64,000 bases of DNA from Benincasa hispida (lineage: Eukaryota; Streptophyta; Magnoliopsida; Cucurbitales; Cucurbitaceae). Numbering within the stretch: position 1 is the first letter of the stretch; the number at the start of each line of letters is the position of its first letter. Below the pieces are notes generated by a model. The model made no database searches and was not told where the DNA came from. It worked only from the letters and a program-made list of their open reading frames with translations. Shown piece by piece: positions 1 through 8,780 of the stretch. The position numbers were made by a program, and so were the translations under genes. The DNA lies in assembly GCF_009727055.1 (NCBI RefSeq), contig NC_052358.1:39123759-39187758 (forward strand), written 5' to 3'.

Positions 1-675
1 AGATTCACCTCTCGGCCTTATCTCGTCTTCTTCCCGTATTTATTCACTTAAAAAGCACTCAGCTCAGCCGTTTCTCTGAACAATTTTGCAGCACTTACCT
101 CGTATCCAGTAGCATAAGTTTTCTCTAAAATCTATGGGGTATTTATAGGTGAGGACCTTTGACTCCGACCTTGTGGTCCCCACTTGTTATGGAAATTTCG
201 AAGATGGAGGAATATTATTCCTTCTGTTATGCAATCAGACTGTCAATTCTGCACAACCGTTAGTTGTACACGTGTCTCAATCCTCTGCTTTTGCGTTGCT
301 CAGCTGCATCTTTCGATCATGGTTCGCATGCGGTGTTGTTTTTATTACCACATGTGGTTGCAACACAGCTCTGGATTGACTGTCGCATTGTGCCGTCATT
401 GCAATATTCATCTCTTCATTGTTGATTGACGAGCGCAATGTGACAGCGATGAGTTGATCAGTTTCTTGTCAGCCTTGAGCGCAAGTGGTGACTTGGTCTC
501 CTGCAAAACAGAGTAAAATTCGGCTTGTCTTCCATCTTTATAGTGTTAGTAGGTGTAATTGCAAACATTTATAATTATTATAATACTAGGCTAATTTTCA
601 TATAATAGGTGAATATTTACTAACTTTTGGCCGCAATATCTAGATAAGGTGGCATAAATAACTTGTATTTCCTGA
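1..675 (-). repeat. Family-G LTR fragment, inverted, cut by window edge
   Basis: Read on the minus strand, this matches the first 680 bp or so of the family-G LTR at 1060-1744: the arm of the terminal hairpin, the U3 with palindromic GCATGCGG-type words, the TATA region near 145-152, and the splice-donor-like GAGAGGTGAATCT at the left edge. The outermost LTR bases are missing, because the copy stops inside the GAAA loop of the terminal hairpin and is followed by unrelated sequence. It faces the element A LTR across about 385 bp, so the two form a long inverted repeat. Confidence 0.85.
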
Positions 676-756
676 GACTACATCTTATTCCTTAAGTTCC
701 ACTGATCCTCTAATGAACAATTGGTTTAAGGTCAAACCTATAAACTGAACCCCTCT
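676..756 (-). repeat. Ty1/copia LTR scrap
   Basis: About 60 bp here (around CCTTAAGTTCCACTGATCC and AATGAACAATT) match the inside of the copia LTR at about 17250-17330. It is a small filler-like piece wedged between the inverted G LTR and the F1 reverse-transcriptase fragment. Confidence 0.55.
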
Positions 757-1059
757 CGTGGACAGTATTCGTCTCGTGGACAGTCAAAAGGGATTGATCA
801 AACATCAATGCAGACTCAACCCTATGATGAAGGAGGTCGTGAAGAAGGAGATAATCAAGTGGTTAGACGTAGGGATTATCTATCTAATCGCCGACAACAT
901 ATGGGTCAGCCTCGTGCAATGTGTGCCGATGAAAGGAGGGATGACGGTAGTCCCAAATGCAAATAATGAACTGATACCAATGAGGACCGTCACTAGCTGG
1001 CGAATTAGCATGGACTACCGCAAACTGAATGCGGCAAAAAAGAAGGATCATTTCCCTTT
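757..1059 (+). pseudogene. Athila-like reverse transcriptase, N-terminal fragment (element F1)
   Basis: The frame reads the start of a Ty3/gypsy RT: IKHQ, a LNPxMKEVVKKEIIKWLD helix, the WVSxVQCVPxKGGM strand, NELIPxRT and the MDYRKLN block, ending at KKDHFPF. The same segment is found in E (about 34920-35250, minus). The catalytic FMDD region is absent, because element A is inserted straight after the DHFP motif. The reading resumes at 10927 with the connection and RNase H region, so roughly 190 residues of RT are lost. It is open but cannot be functional. Its start is a breakpoint, not a true initiation codon. Confidence 0.9.
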
Positions 1060-1061
1060 TG

Positions 1062-1085
1062 ATAACTTGTAGAAATACAAGTTAT
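1062..1085 (+). other. LTR-terminal hairpin with GAAA loop
   Basis: The arms ATAACTTGTA and TACAAGTTAT are perfect reverse complements around a GAAA loop. The hairpin begins two bases inside the LTR end. The same structure stands at the start of every complete G LTR in the window (9317, 27525, 30841, 37803, 42635, 56696, 60094, 62857) and, with changed stem bases, at the F LTR at 14210. Confidence 0.85.
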
Positions 1086-1384
1086 TTATGCCACCTTATC
1101 TAGATATTACGGCCAAAAGATAGTGAATATGCATCGATTGTATGAAAATTATCTTAGAATTACAATAATTATAAATTATCACAATTACACCCACTAACAT
1201 TTTTAAGATGGAAGAAAAAGAGATTTTTACTCTGTTTTGCAGGAAACCGAGTCATCGCTTGCGCTCAAGACTCAAGAAGAACTGATCAACGCATCTTTGT
1301 CACATTGCGCCCGTCAATAAACAATGAAGAGACGATTAACGCAATGACGGCACAATGCAATAGTCGATCCAAAGCTGACTTTCA

Positions 1385-1418
1385 ACCGCATGCGGTAATA
1401 AAAACAACACCGCATGCG
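1385..1418. promoter_or_regulatory. Paired GCATGC palindromes in the U3
   Basis: ACCGCATGCGGT (1385-1396) is a perfect 12-bp palindrome. A second copy of its core, CGCATGCG, follows at 1411-1418 after an A-rich linker. The pair recurs about 200-230 bp upstream of the TATA box in other G LTRs, for example at 31170-31200 and 42960-43000. The layout suits a dimeric protein-binding site, but no factor is identified. Confidence 0.5.
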
Positions 1419-1599
1419 AATTCACGATCGAAAGATGTAGCTGAGCAATGCAAAAGCAGAGGATTGAGACACGTGTACAACTAACGGTTGTGCAGAATTG
1501 ACAGTCTGATTGCATAACAGAAGGAATAATATCCCTCCATCTTCGAAATTTCCATAACAACAAGTGGGGACCACCAGGTCAGAGTCAAAGATCCTCACC

Positions 1600-1607
1600 T
1601 ATAAATA
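1600..1607 (+). promoter_or_regulatory. LTR TATA box
   Basis: TATAAATA in the context CTCACCTATAAATACCCC is kept in nearly all G LTR copies (for example 31382-31389 and 57236-57243). Transcription would start about 30 bp downstream, which sets the U3/R boundary near 1630. Confidence 0.7.
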
Positions 1608-1781
1608 CCCCATGGATTTCAGAGAAAAGATATGCTACTGGATATGGGGCTAATTGCTGGTAAACTGTTTAAAGAAAAGGTTGAGCTGAGTGCTTAACTG
1701 AAGAAATCCGGGAAGAAGACGAGACAAGGCCGAGAGGTGAGTCTCAGTTCTATTCTGCCAAATACCCGCCGAGAAGCTCTA

Positions 1782-1868
1782 TGTTGAGAACCCTGCTACC
1801 AGTTGAGCAAGCTTGAGAGGGAAGNTGTTGAGAACCCTGCTACCAGTTGAGCAAGCTTGAGAGGGAAG
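1782..1868. other. 43-bp perfect duplication around an N
   Basis: Bases 1782-1824 are repeated exactly at 1826-1868, with the only ambiguous base of the window (1825) between them. The 3' LTR of the same element has a single unit at about 10030-10073. This looks like an assembly join rather than biology. Confidence 0.85.
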
Positions 1869-2915
1869 CTCATCCATCCATCTGATCCATCCAATCCAAT
1901 AAGCAGATCTCCATCCAAATCAGTGCCGAGACGTTGGCGCTATTTGTATCTGTTCTATCTCTTTTCATCATTGTAGTTCATATTCTTTATCTCTTCATTC
2001 ACACACCATGTATCAAACGCTTAATAGATATACTAAATGTTTTGATTACTTTCATATTCCATTTTCTGTCTACTTCCGTTCCTCCGTTAATCACTTTCTT
2101 CATGATGTCTTCTTAATCCTCTGGTACTTAATATGAATTAAACGAATACTTAACTTATGGTAAAATGATAAACTGCGTTTAGCTAAGGCATGCTAGACGA
2201 CATCTTCACCTGTGAGACCAGAAGTGAAGATGCCATTCTGATATATCGAGAGAAGTTTAGAAGAATGCGTTAACTAAAACGAGTATTACTTCCAGACATG
2301 GAAGCAACCTTACGTTCATTATGTTCGTCTCTGTTTCACCACAGACATGTGGGAGTGCGGCCGATCACTGAAAGGTGTACGCCAAGAGAAAAGCGGAACC
2401 GTACTTATGGCTTCAACGCAATTAAGAAACTTGCGCTTTTTATATTAGTTATCTTTCTCTTTATGTTTTGTACATAAGACTTGCCACCGCATTCCATGTT
2501 CTTTGCATAACCATCACAGCCAGCCTGGACCCCAGCATCTTGTATCATGAAGCCTGTATCTTGTATCATCTAGCTTTGGTTTACTGTACTTATTTTATTA
2601 TCGCATTTTTACTGCTTTCTTTTACTTTACCGCAATTTATATACTTGTACAAAACACTCCTGAAAGATTGAAAAACCTGGTCTCATATATCACGAACATA
2701 CCATAATAACCTCAAACAGTCCCTGTGTTCGACTTTAGATCACACCGAAAAACCTGCGGTGGAATTACACTTGGTTCCAACGTAAAGAAACTTGTGACAA
2801 CGCATGGCATACTACAAGAACATTCATAATTAATGCATATCTAGAAGTAGTATCGCATCATTTCACGCATAGCATAGCATATCTTTTAGCATCAATTCCA
2901 GTGTCAACAAGTTTA

Positions 2916-2933
2916 TGGCACCGTTGCCAAGGA
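2916..2933 (+). other. Primer-binding site of element A
   Basis: TGGCACCGTTGCCAAGGA is a mutated form of TGGCGCCGTTGCCGGGGA, the tRNA-Asp-type PBS typical of plant Athila/Tat elements. It lies six bases (AGTTTA) after the LTR end. Element D has TGGCGCCGTTGTTGGGGA at 50056-50073. Confidence 0.8.
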
Positions 2934-3029
2934 GTGGTTAATGGTTTATTATTTGTGTGTGTTTTTGATATTTTGCAGGACAGATCTCATTATACTGGCT
3001 GTTCAACACGAAGAGCAGCTTAACCGTTT

Positions 3030-4199
3030 ATGAGTCCTGGTGTTGAAATAGAATTCGAATCCGACCCTGAGATCGAGCGTACTTTTCTTGCAAAGGCACG
3101 TCAGAACCGAATTAAGCGAAAGAAGGCAGCAAGCATGGCAGACAACAATGATAATGCGGTACCGGTTGTGAATCAAGGGGCTGTTCGACCAGCGTAGGAT
3201 CCTGTCTTCCTGGCTACTGATCGTAACATCCCAATGAGGAATTATACAACATCCAATTTGTATGAATTTTCGCCTGGAATCTCGAGGCCTACTATGGAGA
3301 AGAACGTGCGGTTCGAGATTAGGCCGATCATGCTACAAATGATTGAAAATGTCGGACAGTTCGGGGGCCTGCAAGGTGAAGACCCACATGCCCATCTGAC
3401 CAGCTTTGTCGAAATGTGCAGCAACTTTTCCTTACCTGGCGTGACCCCAGAGAGTATAAGTCTGTATCTGTTCCCTTACACCTTGAGGGGCGAGGCTAAG
3501 AGGTGGGCTCACTCACTGGAGCCAAATGAGATCACTTCATTGGATCAACTGGTAGAACGGTTCATGAAGAAGTTCTTCCCACCTGCCGTCAACGCAAGAC
3601 GACGAAAGGATGTGCTAAACTTCGAGCAGATGGAGAATGAGACCCTAAGCACCGCCTGGGTGCAATTTAGGAGACTGGTGAAAAATTACCCGCAGATCGG
3701 GATCCCCGATTGCGTATTGATGGAAACTTTTTATAATGGCCTGAACCGAGCAACGCAGGCTGTGGCTGATGCCTCCGCGGCAGGCGGTTTTATGGATTAA
3801 ACATACATAGGGGCTAAAGTCATCCTCGACCGCATCTCGCGGAATATGGATGACTGGATCAATGATGGATATGGAGGCCGAGGCATTGAGAGAAGGAAAA
3901 CTGAAACAACCATTGTCCTTACGAAGACAATGACCACTTTGGCCACTCAGATGGCCGCGGTGACCTCGATCCTCCAATCAATGGAAATTAACCAAGGGGC
4001 CATTGCTCAACAATCAGCGCAACCTGCTGCATCAATACATGGATAAAAACGACGCAATGATGCAAGCACAGACATCTTCAATAAGGAGTCTGGAGATCCA
4101 AGTGGGCCAGCTGGCCTCTGAGCTGAGAAGTCGAGCACCGGGAACGTTGCCCAGCAATTCAGAAGCCGGGATCAACAGGAAAGGAGCAATGTCCTTATG
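3030..4199 (+). pseudogene. gag of element A (Athila-like), C-terminally deleted
   Basis: Gag would form the particle shell. One frame runs from ATG 3030 with stops at 3195 (TAG, where D reads CAA) and 3798 (TAA). Typical plant Ty3/gypsy gag blocks are visible: the DRNIPMRNY start region, FGGLQGEDPHAHLTSF, LFPYTLRGEAKRWAHSL, LVERFMKKFFP and LDRISRN. After about 4010 the frame shifts to a tail with LLHQYMDKNDAMMQAQ and GQLASELRSRAPGTLP. The zinc-knuckle segment, present as a relic in D and E between these blocks, is missing. The tail ends at the sequence RKGAMSL-stop, exactly where D and E continue as RKEQCQAVTLRSGK, so this is the pol-loss junction. Confidence 0.85.
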
Positions 4200-5010
4200 A
4201 CATTGGGTAGGCAAGTCTGATCGCCTATGGAGATATGGATTGCGATCACTCATGACAACGTAAATTTTCGGTCCATATCTCAATATTATGTTTAATGCTT
4301 TCTTAAATCTCTGTCTATTTGAATTCTGAATTTTGTCTTTGATTCCACATTTAATTCATTCCTGACTTTATGAATTTATATCCTCATTTATTTCTTTGCA
4401 TCTAATTCTGTCTCATCTTTAATTCTTTAAGTTTTTATGTAATTAATGCGTGAGCTTTAAATGGTGAATGATTAAGTAGTAAAGAGAAAATTTATTGTCG
4501 CAAGTCATAACAACTTGCGATGATGAAAAAAAATAATAAAAAAAATTAACAATTATGCAAGGCGATAATGGACGCATCTCAAACTAATAAGAGATGCTTT
4601 GCGTTCACCGAACTTAACTATATTGAGTTGAGGGGTGTGTTGCGCTCGTATGTGTCCTTTTCCCGTCCTTAGCTAAATGCACTATGTTGAGGTATCCTCT
4701 ACAAATGCGTTTGGTTAAGGGGTGTGTTGCAGGGATATATGCGTTGTTGCCCGTCCTCTGTGAAAATTCATTTCCATTAGTGAGCATAATGCATTAATCT
4801 TTATCTTGCGTCCATTCGAATAAAATATTAAAGAAAATTATTTTTGTAAATTGAGGGAAATCCAATCGTTTCGTATCACCAAGCAATTATGATTCGATAG
4901 ATGAAAGGACAACTTTATTTGAAATTCCATAAATGAGGGAAGTGGAACGACGCGCCTTTTGAGCTGTTCGAGGCCTGTCGCCGCAAAATTGTGTTGGGCA
5001 CACCACAGCC
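4200..5010 (+). other. Post-gag spacer of element A
   Basis: Noncoding AT-rich sequence equivalent to the region that follows integrase in D (54945-55600). It has a T-rich stretch (4280-4440), an A-rich run near 4525-4550 and a GC-richer block of tandem repeats (4575-4770), and then leads into the promoter-like block of the accessory gene. Confidence 0.7.
4575..4770 (+). repeat. Degenerate tandem repeats in the spacer
   Basis: Two to three imperfect units of about 60-80 bp share the words TTGAG(TTA)GGGGTGTGTTGCG and TTGCCCGTCCTC. Equivalent blocks lie at about 40418-40600 (B), 45440-45630 (C) and 55330-55520 (D), so the array predates the split of these elements. Confidence 0.65.
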
Positions 5011-5149
5011 CAATCTATAAATAGAGTCCCTTCCCTCATTGTGAAACTTTACCTCATTTTGGCAATCAGAAACCCTAGCACCTTTGCATCTAGACCTTCC
5101 TTCTTCCCCAGCATTCAAGTGATTTACCAATCCTCCCAAAGTCGTATCC
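5010..5149 (+). promoter_or_regulatory. Own promoter-like block of the accessory gene
   Basis: CAGCCCAATC leads to TATAAATA (5016-5023) and AAACCCTAG (5070-5078, telo-box-like). The ATG at 5150 follows in a good plant initiation context (TCCATGGCC). Copy B keeps the same order: GGCCCAA, TATAAAT at 40843, AAACCCTAG at 40896 and ATG at 40977. This is the layout of a host gene promoter placed inside a retroelement. Confidence 0.6.
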
Positions 5150-8138
5150 ATGGCCGACCAAACTCCCAACCAATCTGCTTCACCATCCACCCCTGACCAA
5201 GTAGCCATGCGAGAGGCAACATTTTTGGTTGCCAGTCATAGACTCGCCGCCCAAGCCCACATTGTCCCCAGACTTGCCGGGAGAGCCCGGAGAAGCCCTC
5301 TGGCCATTAGGCCTCCTCTGTTCAAAAGAGGAGGAAGCACTGAGAGCATTCCTATTCCAACACTTGCCATCTCGACTGAAAGTGAAAGGAAGAGACGCGA
5401 TGATACAGAGGTGTTGGGCAATATTCTGAGTACCTTGGAGCTAGGAGGTGGACTGCCTGAGGCTGGGGTTGTAAATCAACCACTCCCTACGGAGGATGAG
5501 ACAGTGGTTGTGGCGGATGGAGTAGTGGTGGCAGAGGTAGTGGCGGTTGAAGAAGAAATGGAAAGAGGCACTCTGGCCCCAGAGATTCCTGAGGTGACTG
5601 CCAACGCAGAAGCTTATGATAGACCAGCAAGAAGAGAAGAAGAAGAGATTACGATGGAGGAGGCCACAGAGGCTACAGTTGCGTTGGAGGCTAAAGTTGC
5701 GTTGGAGGCCCCTGAAGTTGCGTTGGAGGAGGTTGAGTAGAGGTGCAACTAGAAGGGGCTGAAGAGAAAAAGAAGAAGAAGAAGAATAAGGGAAACAAGG
5801 CTGGAGAGGCTGAATCTTTACATCATCGCAAGGCGAGAAAGATTAAAGAGAAAAAGGATGATGATGAAGATGAGGAGGCTAGAAGGGAAAGAAAGAAGAA
5901 GGAGAAAGAAGAAAAGAAAATGTGCCGGTGTGAAGAGAGGTGCCTGAGAAAAGAAGAGGAAGCGAGGTAGAGGGCTGCGAGCCCGGAGATAGATGGAGAA
6001 TCAACCTTCGTAAGGGAGGATAGGGGGGAAACGACACATTTGATGGAATCGGCACAACCCGAAACAATGCAAATGGTTGCGACCGATGAAGGAGAAGAAG
6101 TAGAGGGAACCCCCCTAATGCGGCATCGCAGGGAGAATGCGCCGCAAGGGTCCACTATTGACCTTCAGAGATTAATTTTAGCATTGGAAGAGAAGGATAG
6201 AAAAAGAAAAGAAGAGAAAGAGAAGCAAGAAAAGATGGAGAAGGGCAAGCTCATCATCGCAGAGGGGAATAGAAGAAGAAGATTGAAGTATGAAGAAATG
6301 CGAAGTAACAATGGGCTTGCCAGACTTGAAGGTATATGGAAGCGCGAGGAGGAACATCGTCTATTGCTGGCCTCTGAGAAATTTGAAGAAGAATTTGTGA
6401 GAGCAGAAAGAGAAGAAGAAGAAGAAGAAGAAGAGAGTAGGAAGAAAGAAGAAGAGGACAGATTATTGGAGGAAGAGAAAAGGAAAAAGCGTGAAGCTAA
6501 TAAGCGGCGCTTATACAAAAAGAAGGGAAAAGAACTCGTAGAGCGCGAGAAAGAAGAACAGCGCAAGGAGCGGGAAAAGAAAGAAAGACAAGCAGCACGG
6601 CTTGCGGTGGCAAAAGGCAAGGCAATCGCAGAAAGCAACGAACCCACACCAGGCAGGAAGCATTCATCAAAGAAAAAGGAGAATGATGATATGTTGATCG
6701 AGATGGGCTTCTTTCCTGCGCCAAATCCACTACCTGATCTTATCACGAGCGTAATTGTGGAATAAGGGTGAGACATGTTCTACCAATGCCCATCCATCTT
6801 CGTGCCTCAGGTAGTGCGAAGCTTTTACCGTGGGCGTCTTCATGGAAACATGGATGCAGTGACCTTTAAAGGAGAAACAGTATCCTTCAGTGCAAGGGAC
6901 ATCAACGAAATTTATCAGATGAAAGACAACCCTATTGCACCAGGGAACAAGATTATTGATGATCCCATAGAAGAACAGATGTATGATGCGCTGAGGGTAT
7001 TAACGTAACCGGGCACGAAGTGATCGGTCTCGCTACGTACTCTGGAGTCCAAGTCCTTGCTACTGGAGGGAAGGCTTTGGGTTTACTTGGTTAAGAAGTG
7101 CCTGATCCCAACAACACACGCAGAACTGTATCAAGGGATCGAGTCATGGCTGAATACTGCATTACTCGTGGCATTCCTATCGATGTAGGGCAGTTGATCG
7201 CAAGGCAGATCATAGCATTGGTGGGGCATATTCGAGGGCAGTACTTCTTCCTATGGATCGTTTCAAGTCTATGCCTGTCTATGGGTGTAGGCATTAATGA
7301 GGAGCCCATGCTAGAAGTCCACGGCCTTATTAACATCAAAATCTTGAGGATGCTTCTCAAAGACTCCCCGCATTGCCCCGAGCTGCCAGTAAAAAGGCCT
7401 ATGATCGATTTGAATGTGCCACAAGAACCAAGGCCCAAGAGACAGCGAAGAGAAGACAAAGGAAAAGAGAAGGTCCAGGAGTCACCAACACAAGATCCAG
7501 TACCTATGGACCATCTTCCTTTAGTTATCCGGCCTCCAAGCCCTCCGAGCCCACCAGCGCAACCCTTTTCTCCTCTACACGAACATTTTACCAACCTCTT
7601 TCTTGTCCCCAACTCTCTAGTTATTCACCCAACATCCTCTACTTCACCATCAGCTTCATCACCGCAGCCCACCATTCCACCGCCGTATGTTGATGACCCA
7701 CACGATTTGGGTGAAGGCATCTCTGCCCAACCCCAAAACGATTCTAGCGAGACATCGCAGGCACCACCATCCTTCACCTCTATGGCTGCTGAGTTAGCAG
7801 AAATGAGAACCCTTTTCTCTCAACAACAACAACTTTTCTCTCAACAATAACACTTCTTCAACCAGGGATTTGAGGTAGTCATAGAGCGCATTGATGATAT
7901 TCAGCGCAGTGCTACGACATCAAGGGAGACGCTCATCAATATTCAGCACAGCATGCATAGAATCTTTCTGCACCAAAGACAGATTGCAGAGCGTAACCAA
8001 GAATATTTCAATTTCCTCACTGCATATCTGCATGGTCCGATGGTGCCTCCGCATCTTAGGCAACACTTATTGTTTGATGACGCTTCTTCTGCACCACCTC
8101 AACATCCTCCGCCAGATCCCCCTGCTCCTCAACCTTGA
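5150..8138 (+). pseudogene. Accessory gene of family G, PF20167-like (putative plant transposon protein), decayed
   Basis: A long gene of about 1000 codons lies between the spacer and the 3' UTR, where Athila elements often carry an env-like ORF. Order: a Ser/Pro-rich start (MADQTPNQSASPSTPDQ); a very Glu/Lys/Arg-rich middle (5640-6600) likely to be coiled coil; a domain with VRSFYRGRLHG, VSFSARDINEIYQM, LIPTTH and the VSRDRVxxxYCI..IPIDVGQLI block, which I recognise as the plant transposon-protein type; a Pro-rich linker (7500-7700); then Gln-rich repeats and a tail with EYFNFLTAYLHGPMVPPHL. Frames change near 5740 and 7010-7120, with further stops at 5968, 6763, 6769 and 7848. No signal peptide or membrane segment is visible, so it is not an obvious envelope. 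Its function is unknown. Confidence 0.75.
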
Positions 8139-8592
8139 TATTTACATTCTCTTCCAATAATTTTTTCTTTTATGTGGCCATTCTATATTGTGTATTTAAT
8201 TCATTTATTCTTTATACGTTAATCAAATTCTTTGACTTGTACAGGCAACAAAAATTTTGTATTGCATTCATTTATAATTATTTGTACTTTGTTAATATTC
8301 AATACAATTGAGTACATATTCACTCTACTTTTTGCCTGTGCCTTTTTCTTTATCATTCTTTGTCAATAATTGCGATATTCTCAATCTTTTACTTTTGTGT
8401 TCTTCATTGCGTTGCTATGATGTATCGTGTGTTTATACTTAGAAAGATTTCCCATACATAGTAAATTATGACTAACACTTAGTTAATTCTTAGTTTAGCA
8501 GTACTTTACCTTTTATCTTTCAAAGTTCTGCTCAAACCTTCTTTTTGAAATTTTCTTCTAAGTGTTTGTCTAGTCTATCCAAAAGACGCTAT

Positions 8593-8630
8593 GAGGACCT
8601 TGCTCATCTTTAAATTTGGGGGTGGGGAAG
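8593..8630 (+). other. Upstream polypurine-tract-like site
   Basis: GAGGACC is followed by TAAATTTGGGGGTGGGGAAG (8611-8630). It resembles the real PPT module GAGGAC...TAAATTTGGGGGTG at 9286-9316. The second copy is kept in F1 (13584-13618), D (55970-56007), B (59361-59398) and E (minus, about 29911-29955). Confidence 0.6.
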
Positions 8631-8780
8631 GTCTGAGCAAATGAGATCAAGAATATGCAGTATTTAAGAAAATGCATCCATTTTCTATAAAAAAAAAATT
8701 ATGCAAAACTTCAATGTCAACACGAGGGAAAACATAAAAAATATTCCCAACCTGATAAGAGTTTAGTTGTGAAAGGAGTC

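Larger units (their letters stand above)
1060..2909 (+). repeat. 5' LTR of element A (family G)
   Basis: It begins TGATAACTTG after the PPT-type context seen in other copies and ends ...GTCAACA, six bases before the PBS, giving about 1850 bp with TG...CA ends. It carries the terminal hairpin, the U3 palindromes, a G-box-like ACACGTGT at 1469-1476, a MYB-type TAACGG at 1482-1487, TATAAATA at 1600-1607 and the donor-like AGGTGAGT. It contains an ambiguous base at 1825 flanked by an exact 43-bp duplication that the 3' LTR lacks. Confidence 0.9.
1737..2978 (+). other. Candidate leader intron spanning R-U5, LTR end and PBS
   Basis: A consensus 5' splice site, GAGAG|GTGAGTC, lies about 130 bp after the TATA box. 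A consensus 3' site, TTTTGATATTTTGCAG|GA, lies about 50 bp before the gag start at 3030. Removing the 1242-nt interval would delete the U5-rich leader and the PBS from the spliced RNA. The donor is conserved across G copies, with one variant GTAAGT that is also a canonical donor. Element C keeps the acceptor TTTTGCAG, while D has TTTTGTAG. Splicing itself is inferred. Confidence 0.45.

Noticed and set aside
1934..2116. Short hydrophobic ORF in the LTR leader, recurring at 10147, 31670, 43470 and 60872
   Set aside because: The copies recur only because the LTRs do. The reading opens at non-ATG codons, sits in T-rich sequence inside the candidate intron, and is not kept as a fixed protein.
5070..5078. 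AAACCCTAG as telomeric or interstitial telomere repeat
   Set aside because: Single copies only, placed between TATA and ATG in both accessory genes. A promoter telo-box word fits better than telomere DNA.
6165..6776. Long Ser/Leu/Phe-rich minus-strand ORF opposite the accessory gene (also 41822-42280)
   Set aside because: It is the complement of a Glu/Lys-rich GA-repeat coding stretch, which leaves the other strand open by composition.
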